From NCBI RefSeq assembly GCF_004362825.1, contig NZ_SNXZ01000001.1:744001-808000 (forward strand): a DNA stretch of 64,000 nt. The letters run 5' to 3'. The stretch's first letter is position 1. Each line of letters starts with the position of its first letter. This document shows positions 9,664-18,053 of this stretch, piece after piece. The stretch comes from Labedaea rhizosphaerae. GTDB taxonomy: Bacteria > Actinomycetota > Actinomycetes > Mycobacteriales > Pseudonocardiaceae. The notes under the pieces were generated by a model that saw only the letters and a list, made by a program, of their open reading frames with translations, did no database searches and was not told the origin of the DNA. The position numbers were made by a program, and so were the translations under genes.

Positions 9664-10032
9664 TCAGTGCTGCGGCCGGAACCGGCGAGCGCCGGTCTCG
9701 TCGGTGTAGTCGTAGTTGTCCATGGCCCGCTTCACGGCGTCATGTGCGTTCGAGGCCTGGGTGAAAAGCAACTGCACGGCTGCGTGCAACGATTCGCCGC
9801 CGCTGGCCTTGTTGGTCGATTTCTCCGACATGGCGCGGCCCACGGGATTGGCGCCGAGTTGCAGGCTGTCGCCGAAACTGCCCTGCCGCATGGTGTTGAG
9901 CAGCACCTGGAGGCTGTCCCTGACAGCCCCGAGCTTCTGCACGGCAGCTTGCGCTTCCTGCGGATCGACCCGCAGGTCGCCTGCTTCGGCGGCGCCGAGC
10001 AGGAATGCCCCGTTGTCCAACACTGTGACCAT
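9664..10032 (-). CDS. Small helical ESX substrate (PE/EspC-like) with YxxxD tail
   Basis: 122 residues, predicted all-helical. Two helices (about 25-50 and 75-105) are separated by a loop, and the end carries YDYTD, which fits the YxxxD/E type VII secretion signal that follows a helix-turn-helix. It is the first gene of the run that continues into the lipoprotein, PPE-like and EspG genes, the place where PE or EspC-type partners sit. The ATG at 10032 is directly behind GGGGAG (almost no spacer); an in-frame GTG nine bases further in has better spacing and may be the true start. A 60 bp leader upstream holds a TAACCT box at 10092-10097. Confidence 0.65.
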   Translation of the reverse strand: MVTVLDNGAFLLGAAEAGDLRVDPQEAQAAVQKLGAVRDSLQVLLNTMRQGSFGDSLQLGANPVGRAMSEKSTNKASGGESLHAAVQLLFTQASNAHDAVKRAMDNYDYTDETGARRFRPQH

Positions 10033-10143
10033 CTCCCCTTTGGACCCCAGTACCCCAGCCGCGTCGACCGAGCCGACACGTCACTGTGAGTAGGTTAGCG
10101 CACGCAGATCGCTGCTTCTCCGTGATCGGACACCTTCCTGCCC

Positions 10144-11184
10144 TCAGCCATGGGTCAAGTCACCCAATGGGACGACGTCGACCTCGGATGGTGACGCCGG
10201 GACCTCTCTGGGCTGTCGGGCCGCGGCCTCGAAGACCTCCTTGATCACGGTCTCCGCACTGGTCTGGTCACCCGCGACCACGGAGATCAGCTGGTACGCC
10301 GGTTCCGAGTACTTCAGCGTGACGGGCAGGAGGATCGCCGGGGCATCCGCGAAGACCACCGTCACCTCGTAACCACCGCCGTACTTGTTTTCGAGCGCAC
10401 AACCCGGGTGTCCGGCCACGGTCACCACCTTGGCGGTCTTCGACCCCGGGCTGACCAGCTTCCGCGGGTCGTACCCCAACTCCAGCTCCACGGTCACGTG
10501 ATCCGCGCCCACGGCGATCTCGCACTTGCTCGGCGAAACCGGGTTGGCCGTCCAGCCGAGACCCTTGTCCACATCGGCCGCGTCACACGGGTCGACATCG
10601 GCCAGCGGCAAGTGCGGGGTGGTGTGCCCCTCGCTGAACAACGGCAGGTGCGACCACGTACTCGCAACAGCTTCGAGGTACTTCCGGCCGATCTCGCATG
10701 GGTCGGACCTTCGGTCGTCGTAGGGACGAGTGACGTCCAGCGTGATCGCCGAGAGCTTGCGGAAGCGCAGGGTGTAGCTGCACGAATCATCGGTGGCCTG
10801 GACCCGGGCGAACGTGGTGCCCGCGATCCCCGTCTTGGCTGCCCGGTCGTGGATCCACGGCGCACCCACGACGGTGCGGAACTCCCAGCTGTCCATCCGC
10901 CCACGTCTGAGCATGAGCTTGCAGTCCGCCAAGCCGTCGGACGGCGCCAGCCACATCGGACTGTCACCGGCGACCTTGGCAGCGGCCTGCGGGTCCAGCA
11001 GGGCGCAGGAGTCAACTTTGCGCAGTTCGATCAGCTCTGCGTCCAAGTCCGACCGTGGCACCTTCGCCGGGGCAGCCGAAGACGACGGCGCGGCAGGCGG
11101 CACCGCCACAGGCGTGCCGGGGACGGTTGTGCCGCAGGCAGTGAGCACCAACAGCAAAGCAACGAGCAGTGAGCGTTTGACCAC
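10144..11184 (-). CDS. Large DUF3558-like lipoprotein
   Basis: 346 residues. The signal peptide ends in LVLTAC, a good lipobox, followed by a Pro/Ala/Ser linker. Two similar-looking halves follow: one with DSCALLDPQAAAKVAG and one with DVDPCDAADVDKGLGW, each with paired cysteines, suggesting two DUF3558-like domains in tandem. The GTG at 11184 is supported by a TAACTT -10 box at 11191-11196 exactly six bases upstream, which predicts a leaderless transcript. It lies just upstream of the ESX substrate run on the same strand and probably has an envelope role; function unknown. Confidence 0.75.
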   Translation of the reverse strand: MVKRSLLVALLLVLTACGTTVPGTPVAVPPAAPSSSAAPAKVPRSDLDAELIELRKVDSCALLDPQAAAKVAGDSPMWLAPSDGLADCKLMLRRGRMDSWEFRTVVGAPWIHDRAAKTGIAGTTFARVQATDDSCSYTLRFRKLSAITLDVTRPYDDRRSDPCEIGRKYLEAVASTWSHLPLFSEGHTTPHLPLADVDPCDAADVDKGLGWTANPVSPSKCEIAVGADHVTVELELGYDPRKLVSPGSKTAKVVTVAGHPGCALENKYGGGYEVTVVFADAPAILLPVTLKYSEPAYQLISVVAGDQTSAETVIKEVFEAAARQPREVPASPSEVDVVPLGDLTHG

Positions 11185-11230
11185 GCTGCGAAGTTAGCGC
11201 AGGCCACCGACACTCTCGACCCGGTGCGCT

Positions 11231-11914
11231 CTATCGGGTGAGGAGCTCCGTGAGGCGTTGCCGTAGGGCCAACGCATCCGAGGGCGCGACGGTCAGCCAC
11301 TCGCGGCCGTCCGGGCCTGGTTTCCGGTACATCAGGTACCGCCCCGACCGGAGGTCGAACCAGGCCAGCACGCGGGCGCGGCGGCGGCCGTCGACGGCGT
11401 CGCGGTGGTTCACGCCGAACTGGCCGCCGCGCAGGCGGGGTTCGGACAGGAGCGGGACCGTGGGCTCGTCGGCGGCGAGCACGGTGAAGGACCGCTCGGT
11501 GCCGCGGGTTCCGGGCGGCAACGCGTCGACGACGGTCGAGGCCAGGCTCGACGGGTGCAGGTCCTGGACCAGCACGCCGTCCGGGCGTTGCTCCGCCAGC
11601 AACGCGCGGTCGCCCGAGGCCAGCGCCACCATCGCACGCATGGGTTCGCCGTCACCCGGGACGAACACCGAATCGATGCTCCGCTCGGCCCGCGCCAGCA
11701 GGGCGAACCACCCCGCGAGGCGGCGGTCGAGGCCGCCTTCCCGGTCCAGCAAACCCGAATCACGCAGGATCGCGAAGGTTTCGTTGCGCAGCCGCGAACG
11801 CTCGTCCATGGTCGCGCCGTGCGAGGCCACTTCCAGCGGGTACGGCAGCTCACCGCCGCCCTGGGACTCCCAGAGGAAGTCCAGGACCGGCGGGCTCAGT
11901 AACTCGGCGCTCAG
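11231..11914 (-). CDS. EspG-family type VII secretion chaperone (copy 2), probable CTG start
   Basis: 227 residues if started at the CTG at 11914. Seen: [19 protein letters not shown] at the N-terminus, [14 protein letters not shown], and the C-terminal [20 protein letters not shown], all matching copy 1 (6951-7715). There is no ATG, GTG or TTG in frame between the hpt stop and the conserved LDFLWE block. The first plausible start is CTG, whose TGA overlap with the hpt stop makes a CTGA four-base overlap, with GAAGG about ten bases upstream. A later GTG would delete the conserved N-terminus. It is probably coupled to hpt translation. Confidence 0.78.
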   Translation of the reverse strand: MSAELLSPPVLDFLWESQGGGELPYPLEVASHGATMDERSRLRNETFAILRDSGLLDREGGLDRRLAGWFALLARAERSIDSVFVPGDGEPMRAMVALASGDRALLAEQRPDGVLVQDLHPSSLASTVVDALPPGTRGTERSFTVLAADEPTVPLLSEPRLRGGQFGVNHRDAVDGRRRARVLAWFDLRSGRYLMYRKPGPDGREWLTVAPSDALALRQRLTELLTR

Positions 11915-12459
11915 GACGAGTAGACCTTCGGGTCGAGGGTGCCGATGTAGGGCAGGTCGCGATAACGCTCGGCGTAGTCGAGGCCGTACCCGACGACGAA
12001 CTCGTTCGGGATCTCGAAGCCCACGTACTTCACCGGCACGTCGACCTTCACCGCGTCCGGCTTGCGCAGCAGCGTGCAGACCTCGAGCGACGCGGGGTTG
12101 CGCGACTCCAGGTTCTTCAGCAGCCACGACAGCGTGAGGCCGGAGTCGATGATGTCCTCGACGATCAGGACGTTCCGGCCGGCGATGTCCCGGTCGAGGT
12201 CCTTGAGGATGCGCACCACGCCCGACGACGACGTCGCCGAACCGTAGGAACTCACCGCCATGAACTCGAGCTGCACTGGGATCGGCAGCGCGCGCGCCAG
12301 GTCGGTCATGAACATGACCGCGCCCTTGAGCACGCCGACCAGTACGAGGTCGGAACGATCGGCTGGGTAGTCGTCGGCCACCTGTTTCGCCAGTTCGGTG
12401 ACCTTCTCGTCGATCTGCTGCTCGGTGATGAGCACGGAGGCGATGTCGCCCTCGTACAC
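11911..12459 (-). CDS. hpt: hypoxanthine phosphoribosyltransferase
   Basis: 182 residues. Hpt salvages hypoxanthine and guanine with PRPP to give IMP and GMP. Seen: [19 protein letters not shown] (start of the fold), the flexible loop [13 protein letters not shown], the PRPP motif [14 protein letters not shown] near residues 97-110, and the base-binding end [22 protein letters not shown] start at 12459. It lies 12 bp behind tilS; the tilS-hpt-ftsH order is widespread in bacteria, but here the EspG/PPE cluster separates hpt from ftsH. Confidence 0.97.
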   Translation of the reverse strand: MYEGDIASVLITEQQIDEKVTELAKQVADDYPADRSDLVLVGVLKGAVMFMTDLARALPIPVQLEFMAVSSYGSATSSSGVVRILKDLDRDIAGRNVLIVEDIIDSGLTLSWLLKNLESRNPASLEVCTLLRKPDAVKVDVPVKYVGFEIPNEFVVGYGLDYAERYRDLPYIGTLDPKVYSS

Positions 12460-12471
12460 GCTCGGTCCCCT

Positions 12472-13416
12472 CTACCGCGGCGGCTGGAACACCGTCAGCC
12501 TGCCATGCGCGCGGCCGACCTCCAAGCCGCCCGGCAACCACACGGCGCCCTGACCACGCCATTCACCGATCAACCCGTCCACAGCACGCAATTGGGCGTC
12601 TGTGAGTTCCCGCACGCCCCGCTCCAGCAGCCACCGGCGCAGCACCCGGCGGCGCACCGCGGCGGGCTGCTCGGCGAGCACCTCGATGTCCGGTTCGCCG
12701 GTGAACCGGGCGGCGATCGCGTCGAGTGCTTCGGCGTCTTCACGCAGTTGCGCGGCGGTCCGGGCCAGCGCGGCCGACACGCCGCCCGCGAGCACGTCTT
12801 CCAGCACCGGCAACACTTCCCGGCGCAGCCGCACCCGGGTGAACCGCGGGTCGGCGTTGTGCGGGTCCTGCCACGGCCGCAGGTCCAACGCCACGCAGGC
12901 CGCCACCGTCGTCTCCCGCGGGAGGTCGAGGAACGGCCGCAGCCACGGCGGGTCGACCGGGCGCATGCCCGCGATCGACCGAGGCCCCGATCCTCGGCCC
13001 AAGCCGAGCAACACCGTCTCGGCTTGGTCGTCACGGGTGTGGCCGAGCAACACCATCGCGTCGGGCACCGCCTTGCGCAGCGCCTCGTACCGGGCGCGGC
13101 GGGCCGCCGCCTCCAGACCACCCGGCCCGGACACCTCGACCGGGAGCACCTGCACCTCGGTGAAGTCCATGGCGTGCAACGCTTTCGCGGTGTCGGCGGC
13201 CACCTGCTCCGACCCGTCCTGCAAGCCGTGGTCGACGACCAGCCCGTGCACAGCGAGACCGAGCCGGGGCGCCACATGCGTTGCCGCCGCGGCCAAGGCG
13301 AGCGAGTCCGCGCCACCCGAGACCGCGACGGCGACCCGGTCCGGCGGCTCGAGGGATTCGAGCAGGCGGCGCACCGCGGACCGCACCGCGGCGACGGCCG
13401 GGTGTGGCCCGGTCAT
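12472..13416 (-). CDS. tilS: tRNA(Ile)-lysidine synthetase
   Basis: 314 residues, the short actinobacterial form. TilS modifies C34 of the CAU anticodon to lysidine so that tRNA-Ile2 reads AUA. Seen: the PP-loop AVSGGADSLAL (residues about 30-40), HGLVVDHGLQ, LLGHTRDDQAETVLLGLGRG and DPHNADPRFTRVRLRREVLP, all family hallmarks. The C-terminal substrate domain is reduced, as in mycobacteria. The ATG at 13416 overlaps the stop of the metalloprotease gene by four bases. Confidence 0.95.
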   Translation of the reverse strand: MTGPHPAVAAVRSAVRRLLESLEPPDRVAVAVSGGADSLALAAAATHVAPRLGLAVHGLVVDHGLQDGSEQVAADTAKALHAMDFTEVQVLPVEVSGPGGLEAAARRARYEALRKAVPDAMVLLGHTRDDQAETVLLGLGRGSGPRSIAGMRPVDPPWLRPFLDLPRETTVAACVALDLRPWQDPHNADPRFTRVRLRREVLPVLEDVLAGGVSAALARTAAQLREDAEALDAIAARFTGEPDIEVLAEQPAAVRRRVLRRWLLERGVRELTDAQLRAVDGLIGEWRGQGAVWLPGGLEVGRAHGRLTVFQPPR

Positions 13417-14450
13417 GGGTCGACGCGCCGCAACCAGGCGTCGGGATCGGCGATCTCGCTGCGCCGCGGCAACGTCTCCGGCGAGGTCCAGATGACGTTG
13501 AACCGCGCCATGCCGACCGCGTCGATCACGTGCTTGGTGAACGCGGCACCCGCCGCGTACTGCTTGACCTTGGCCTCGACGCCGAGCAGCGTGCGCAGGA
13601 CCCGGTCGAGCAGGCCGCCGCCCCGGCGCCGCGCGGTGAACCGGCTGCGGATGGTTGCGACGCTGGGCACGACGGCCGGGCCGACGGCGTCCATCACGTG
13701 GTCGGCGTGCCCCTCCAGCAAGGTGGACAACGCGATCAGCCGGTCGAAGACCTCGCGCTGCTCCGGTGACTGCAGGAGCTCCATCAACCCGGTCCCGTCC
13801 TGCTGCGTGCGGTCACGCACGGACCTGATGATCTCGGGCAGCCGGCCCAGCGTCGCGGAGGCGTCGCGGTCCATGCCGCCGATGAACTCGCGGACTTGGC
13901 CGGAGAAGTAGTCGCGCAGCCAGCTGTGCGCGGTGAACTGCAGCCGATGCGTGCCCTCGTGCAAGCACACCCACATGCGGAAGTCGCTGGCCGGCACGTC
14001 GAGTGCCTGCTGCACGGTCACGACGTTGGGCGCGACCAGCAGCAACGTGCCCGAGTCGCGGCCGAACGGGTCGTACTGGCCGAGCACGCGCCCGGACAGG
14101 AACGCCAGCACCAGGCCCGCCTGCATGCCCGCGCTGCCGGAGATGACCGCACCGAACGGGCCGGACGGCGGCTGCGGCAACGCGCCGTCGGTCAGGGCGG
14201 CCAGGCCGTCCGCCGCGGCGGCCACCCAGCCGTGCCGGTCGACGACGTCGCCGGGCAGCAACGGGAGATCCTCGCCGAGCCCGGTCAGGTCGCGGACGTG
14301 CTGCTCGGCGACCGTGGTGATGTCGCGCAGCTCGCGCACCGCGCTCTGCGCGTCCTCGGGGTCGATCACCGGGCCGCGGCTGATCAGCCGTTGCGCGGTC
14401 GAGACCGCCATCGACCAGTCGACGGCGTTGCCCGGTGCGTCCGCGTTCAC
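13413..14450 (-). CDS. Zinc-dependent metalloprotease (DUF2342 family)
   Basis: 345 residues. Seen: the HExxH-type motif CLHEGTHRLQF near residue 163, a downstream LLEGHADHVMDA block (about 246) likely to give the third ligand, and the fold markers VAPNVVTVQQALDVP and GQYDPFGRDSGTLLLV. These define the actinobacterial DUF2342 metalloprotease family, sometimes labelled coenzyme F420 biosynthesis-associated. The substrate is unknown. GTG start at 14450. It lies between dacB (19 bp upstream) and tilS (four-base overlap), as in mycobacteria (Rv3626c slot). Confidence 0.88.
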   Translation of the reverse strand: MNADAPGNAVDWSMAVSTAQRLISRGPVIDPEDAQSAVRELRDITTVAEQHVRDLTGLGEDLPLLPGDVVDRHGWVAAAADGLAALTDGALPQPPSGPFGAVISGSAGMQAGLVLAFLSGRVLGQYDPFGRDSGTLLLVAPNVVTVQQALDVPASDFRMWVCLHEGTHRLQFTAHSWLRDYFSGQVREFIGGMDRDASATLGRLPEIIRSVRDRTQQDGTGLMELLQSPEQREVFDRLIALSTLLEGHADHVMDAVGPAVVPSVATIRSRFTARRRGGGLLDRVLRTLLGVEAKVKQYAAGAAFTKHVIDAVGMARFNVIWTSPETLPRRSEIADPDAWLRRVDP

Positions 14451-14469
14451 ACGTTCGACGCTACCCGAC

Positions 14470-17370
14470 TCAGCCGCACCCGCATTCCCGAAGACGCGCG
14501 GCGACGGCGTCCAGCGCGGGCGGGGCCTGCAGGCCGTCGCCGTTGTTGCTCATCAACGCGAACACCAGCACCCGGCCGTCCTTGTCGAGCACCACGCCCG
14601 CGAGGGTGTTGACGCCGGTCAGCGTGCCGGTCTTGGCCCGCACCCAACCCTTGCCCTCCTTGGACTTCGCGTCGTGGAAGCGCGGGTTGAGGGTGCCGCT
14701 GCCGCCGGCGACGGGGAGCCCGCCGAGCAGCGGCCGCAGCTTGGCCGTGCGCGGGTCCTTGCCGTCGGGTGCGGCGGCGACGGCGAGGACGTCGGCCAGC
14801 AGCTTGGCCGTTGCTTTGTCCTGTTTGGACAGTCCACTGCCGTCGACCATCTGGTAGCCGGAGACGTCGAAGCCGTTGTCCTGCAACACCTTGCGCACGG
14901 CGCGGACACCGCCCGCGTACGAGACCTCTTCGCCGTTCTGCTTCGCGACCTCACGCAGCACGCCCTCGGCGAGCATGTTGTCGGAGATCTGCAGCAGGTT
15001 GTCGATCAGCTCGACCAGCGGCGCCGAGCGGACCTCGCCGAGCACGGGCGCGTTGGCCTTGGCGGTGGCCGTTGCGTTCTCCGGGACGGTGGCGCCGAAC
15101 GCGTCGGCGATCTTGGTGGCCACCGCGCGGGCCGGGCGCGGCGACCGCGTGGACTTCTCGTCCTCGGTCGGATCGGCGCGACCGCCGTCCATCATCACCG
15201 GCTCCATCGGCGTCTGGTAGCCGGCGGCGACATCCTTGGGGTCCCAGCCGGGCGCGAGCAGCGGGCCGGAGTAGCGGTGCACGTCGATGAGAACCTTGTT
15301 CACCTTGCCGCCGGTGGCCTTCTTGACCTGCGCGATCAGGTCGTCCACGTGGGCCGAGCCGGGGTAGACCGAGTCCTCGCCGGGCGGCAGCGAGTTCAGC
15401 GTCAGGTCGCCGCCGCCGACCAGGATCACGGTGCCCGGTTGGTCGCCCTGGACCACGCGCGTGACGAACTGCGTGGTGTGGTCGAGGCTCAGCAGCGCGG
15501 CCGCCGAGGTGAGGATCTTGCCGGTGGACGCCGGGGTGAGGCCGGTGTCCGAGTTGCGATCCCACAGCACGGTGCCGTCCGCAGGGTCGACCACGACACC
15601 GGTCAGTGTGCCGAGCGCGCCGGCGGACGCGGGCCCTTCCAGGGCTTGCGCGACGCCGGACTGCGTCGGATTGGGCGCCTGCGGGTCCGGGCCCTTGAGC
15701 TGCGGGGCGAAGGCGACGGGCGAGGGCGGCGGCGCGATGGCCACGTCGTTGCCGCCCTTGAGGCCCAGCTTGCCGGCGAGCCCCGGAACCGTGAACACGA
15801 CGCCGGCCGCGACCGCGAGCACCACGACCAGGGACAGGAGCGTGATCAGCAGGCCCTTGCGCCGCCGACGCGGCGCCGGCTGGTCGTCGTCTTCGTCGTC
15901 CTCGTCGTAGAGCCGGTCGTAGAGGTCGTCGTACTCCTCCGGCTCGGCGGCCTTGCGCTGCAGCAGCTCCCGGTGCGGCGGCAGCGGCTCCGGGTCGCGG
16001 CGCTGCAACTCCTCGCGTCGTGGCGGCGGCTCGAGGTGGAACATCTCGGTGCGCTCGGCGGGCGACTCGGGTTCGCGCTCCGGCAGCCGAGGCTCGATCC
16101 GCATCGGGCGGGCGCGGGGCGGGCCGACCGGCGGGATCACCCGGCCCGGCGGCGGACCGGACGGGCGCGGCGGACCTTGGCGTTGCGGTCCTTGCGGTCC
16201 TTGCGGTCCTTGCGGGCGCTGCTGAGGCCGTTGCAGTGGGGACGAGGGCGGCGGCGGACCTTGCCGTCGGGGCGACTGGAGCGCGCGCAGGTCGATGACC
16301 TGGGTGTCCTCGACGTACCTGCGCAGCAGCGCCGGCTGCTCACCGGTGGTCGCGACGCGCTGCGTGCTCTCACTGTCGGCTTCATGCCCACGGTCGTGCT
16401 CGTGCTCGTACTCACGGTCACGTTCGCTGGCGGGCTCACGTGCGTGGCCGTACTCGCGTTCGTGCTCGCGGTCGGACGTGCGCTCCCGGTCGTCGTCATC
16501 AAGCTCGTCTTCCGGCCCACCGACCGGTTCGTCGACGGCGACCGACTGGGTGTCCTCGCCGTCGCGGTCCTCATCCTCGCTGCGGTCCTCGGGAATCCGC
16601 AGGTCAGCCGTCGCCTGAGCCTCCGGGTGCGGCTCGGGCTCGGTCGGCACCGTCTGCTCGGGATCCGGCTCGTCCACCCACCGGAAGGATTCAGCGGGCT
16701 CAATCCCCTCGAGCCGCTGACCTGCGCCTTCGGATTCAGCGGGCTTAATCCCGTCAGGCCCGTGACCTGCATCTTCGGGTTCAGCGGGCTTATTTCCCTC
16801 AGGCCGCTGACCAGCTGTTTCGGGTTCAGCGGGCTTGTTCACCTCGGCCGCGGCGGGCTCCTCGGGAGCCTCCGCGTCGGAGGCGGGTTCGACATCCTCT
16901 TCCGGCTCTTGATCGGCCGCCTTGGGCAACTCGGCCGTCGCGGGCGGCTCGGCGGGCACCCGAACCGTGTCGTCGGAACCATCGGGCTTGTTCTCCTCCG
17001 GCTCCGCAGGTGGCTCCGGCTCACGCTCGACAGGCCGCTGACCTGCTATTTCGGATTCAGCGGGCTTGTTCACCGCCGGCGTGGAAGGCGCCTTGTCCTC
17101 GGTCTCGGGGGATTCAGCGGGCTTGTTCACCTCGGCAGCGGCCGGCTCGTCCACGGCAGGCTTCGCCGGGGGCTCGTCCGGGATCTCTTCATCGTCCGTC
17201 GGCCACTGCGGCTCGCTCGACGCGGCAGGTTTTGGCTGGTCAGCGGGCTTCGTGGATTCAGCGGGCTTGTTCCCGGACGCCTTGGGGGTGCTTGCCTCGG
17301 CAGCGCCTCGGTCCTCGTCGTCGGTCGGCCACATGGGGGCGTCCTGACCCGGCTGACGTTCGTCGGGCAC
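14470..17370 (-). CDS. dacB: D-alanyl-D-alanine carboxypeptidase (PBP4/DacB) with about 500-residue cytoplasmic repeat tail
   Basis: 966 residues, about twice the usual size. The C-terminal half (about 540-966) is a PBP4-type serine peptidase that trims or cuts peptidoglycan cross-links: the SxxK motif is STGK near 614, SxN is SDN near 795 and KTG is AKTGTLTG near 911. A membrane segment (GLLITLLSLVVVLAVAAGVV) lies near 504-526, so the first 500 residues are cytoplasmic. That tail is acidic and low-complexity: NKPAES/IKPAES modules (about 30-235) encoded by the palindromic repeat, an Asp/Glu/Arg/His-rich stretch, a QGPQGPQGPQ run and a Pro-rich segment. GTG start at 17370 behind AGGAGG. First gene of the run into the metalloprotease, tilS and hpt. 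Confidence 0.93.
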   Translation of the reverse strand: MPDERQPGQDAPMWPTDDEDRGAAEASTPKASGNKPAESTKPADQPKPAASSEPQWPTDDEEIPDEPPAKPAVDEPAAAEVNKPAESPETEDKAPSTPAVNKPAESEIAGQRPVEREPEPPAEPEENKPDGSDDTVRVPAEPPATAELPKAADQEPEEDVEPASDAEAPEEPAAAEVNKPAEPETAGQRPEGNKPAEPEDAGHGPDGIKPAESEGAGQRLEGIEPAESFRWVDEPDPEQTVPTEPEPHPEAQATADLRIPEDRSEDEDRDGEDTQSVAVDEPVGGPEDELDDDDRERTSDREHEREYGHAREPASERDREYEHEHDRGHEADSESTQRVATTGEQPALLRRYVEDTQVIDLRALQSPRRQGPPPPSSPLQRPQQRPQGPQGPQGPQRQGPPRPSGPPPGRVIPPVGPPRARPMRIEPRLPEREPESPAERTEMFHLEPPPRREELQRRDPEPLPPHRELLQRKAAEPEEYDDLYDRLYDEDDEDDDQPAPRRRRKGLLITLLSLVVVLAVAAGVVFTVPGLAGKLGLKGGNDVAIAPPPSPVAFAPQLKGPDPQAPNPTQSGVAQALEGPASAGALGTLTGVVVDPADGTVLWDRNSDTGLTPASTGKILTSAAALLSLDHTTQFVTRVVQGDQPGTVILVGGGDLTLNSLPPGEDSVYPGSAHVDDLIAQVKKATGGKVNKVLIDVHRYSGPLLAPGWDPKDVAAGYQTPMEPVMMDGGRADPTEDEKSTRSPRPARAVATKIADAFGATVPENATATAKANAPVLGEVRSAPLVELIDNLLQISDNMLAEGVLREVAKQNGEEVSYAGGVRAVRKVLQDNGFDVSGYQMVDGSGLSKQDKATAKLLADVLAVAAAPDGKDPRTAKLRPLLGGLPVAGGSGTLNPRFHDAKSKEGKGWVRAKTGTLTGVNTLAGVVLDKDGRVLVFALMSNNGDGLQAPPALDAVAARLRECGCG
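16687..17274. repeat. Palindromic repeat array B, in frame inside dacB
   Basis: Coding copies of the palindromic repeat: 16687-16707, 16732-16752, 16777-16798, 16822-16843, 17053-17074, 17109-17131 and 17254-17274, plus weaker traces at 16981-16995 and 17239-17250. Core spacings are 45, 45, 45, 231, 57 and 144 bp, all multiples of three, so every copy is read as KPAE (NKPAES, IKPAES and variants) in DacB. The first copies keep the GCTGACCTGC flank seen in intergenic array C, here read as AGQR. The DNA therefore matches the noncoding arrays beyond the core. Confidence 0.9.
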
Positions 17371-17479
17371 GCATCCTCCTGCTGACTCCCACGCGGATGA
17401 ACGTCACATTGTTCCCCCGCCGTCTCGATGACGGTCCCCGCCCCGCCGTGGTCCACACTAGTGGCGTAGGACCAGGGCT

Positions 17480-17995
17480 ATGACGAGCGAGGACTGCGTG
17501 GAGTTCGACGTCACGATCGAGATCCCCAAGGGGAACCGCAACAAGTACGAGATGGACCACGAGAGCGGTCGCATCAAACTGGACCGGACGCTGTTCACCG
17601 CCACCCAGTACCCGGCTGACTACGGCTTCGTCGACAACACCCTCGGCGAGGACGGCGACCCACTGGACGCGTTGGTGCTCGTCCAGGAGCCGACCTTCCC
17701 GGGCTGCCTGATCCGCGCCCGCGCGATCGGCATGTTCCGCATGAAGGACGAGAAGGGCGGCGACGACAAGGTCCTCTGTGTACCCGCGCAGGACCCGCGC
17801 ACCGAGCACCTGCGCGACATCCACCACCTCGCGGAGTACCACCGCCTGGAGATCCAGCACTTCTTCGAGGTCTACAAGGACCTCGAACCGGGCAAGAGCG
17901 TCGAGGGCGCCAGCTGGGTCGGCCGCACCGAGGCCGAGGCCGAGATCCAGCGCTCCTACCAGCGGCTCAAGGACGCGGGCGGCAAGCTCCCCTGA
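17480..17995 (+). CDS. ppa: inorganic pyrophosphatase
   Basis: 171 residues, family I soluble enzyme that hydrolyses PPi and pulls biosynthetic reactions forward. Seen: [17 protein letters not shown], the signature DxDPxD as [11 protein letters not shown] (about 57-67) and the metal-binding DDKVLCVP region. The ATG at 17480 has AGGA eight bases upstream. An alternative GTG at 17498 would start the protein at the family's usual [12 protein letters not shown] and also has GAGGA nearby, so the first six residues are uncertain. It is divergent from dacB with a 109 bp shared promoter region, and a strong hairpin follows the stop. Confidence 0.96.
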   Translation: MTSEDCVEFDVTIEIPKGNRNKYEMDHESGRIKLDRTLFTATQYPADYGFVDNTLGEDGDPLDALVLVQEPTFPGCLIRARAIGMFRMKDEKGGDDKVLCVPAQDPRTEHLRDIHHLAEYHRLEIQHFFEVYKDLEPGKSVEGASWVGRTEAEAEIQRSYQRLKDAGGKLP

Positions 17996-18003
17996 GGACA
18001 CGA

Positions 18004-18038
18004 AAGGGCCCTGCACCGGCGAACGGTGCAGGGCCCTT
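18004..18038. terminator. Bidirectional terminator between ppa and the MFS gene
   Basis: Perfect 14 bp stem: AAGGGCCCTGCACC (18004-18017) pairs with GGTGCAGGGCCCTT (18025-18038) around a seven-base loop. It lies between two converging genes and can serve both. Confidence 0.9.
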
Positions 18039-18053
18039 GTCCTCCCCCGAGGA

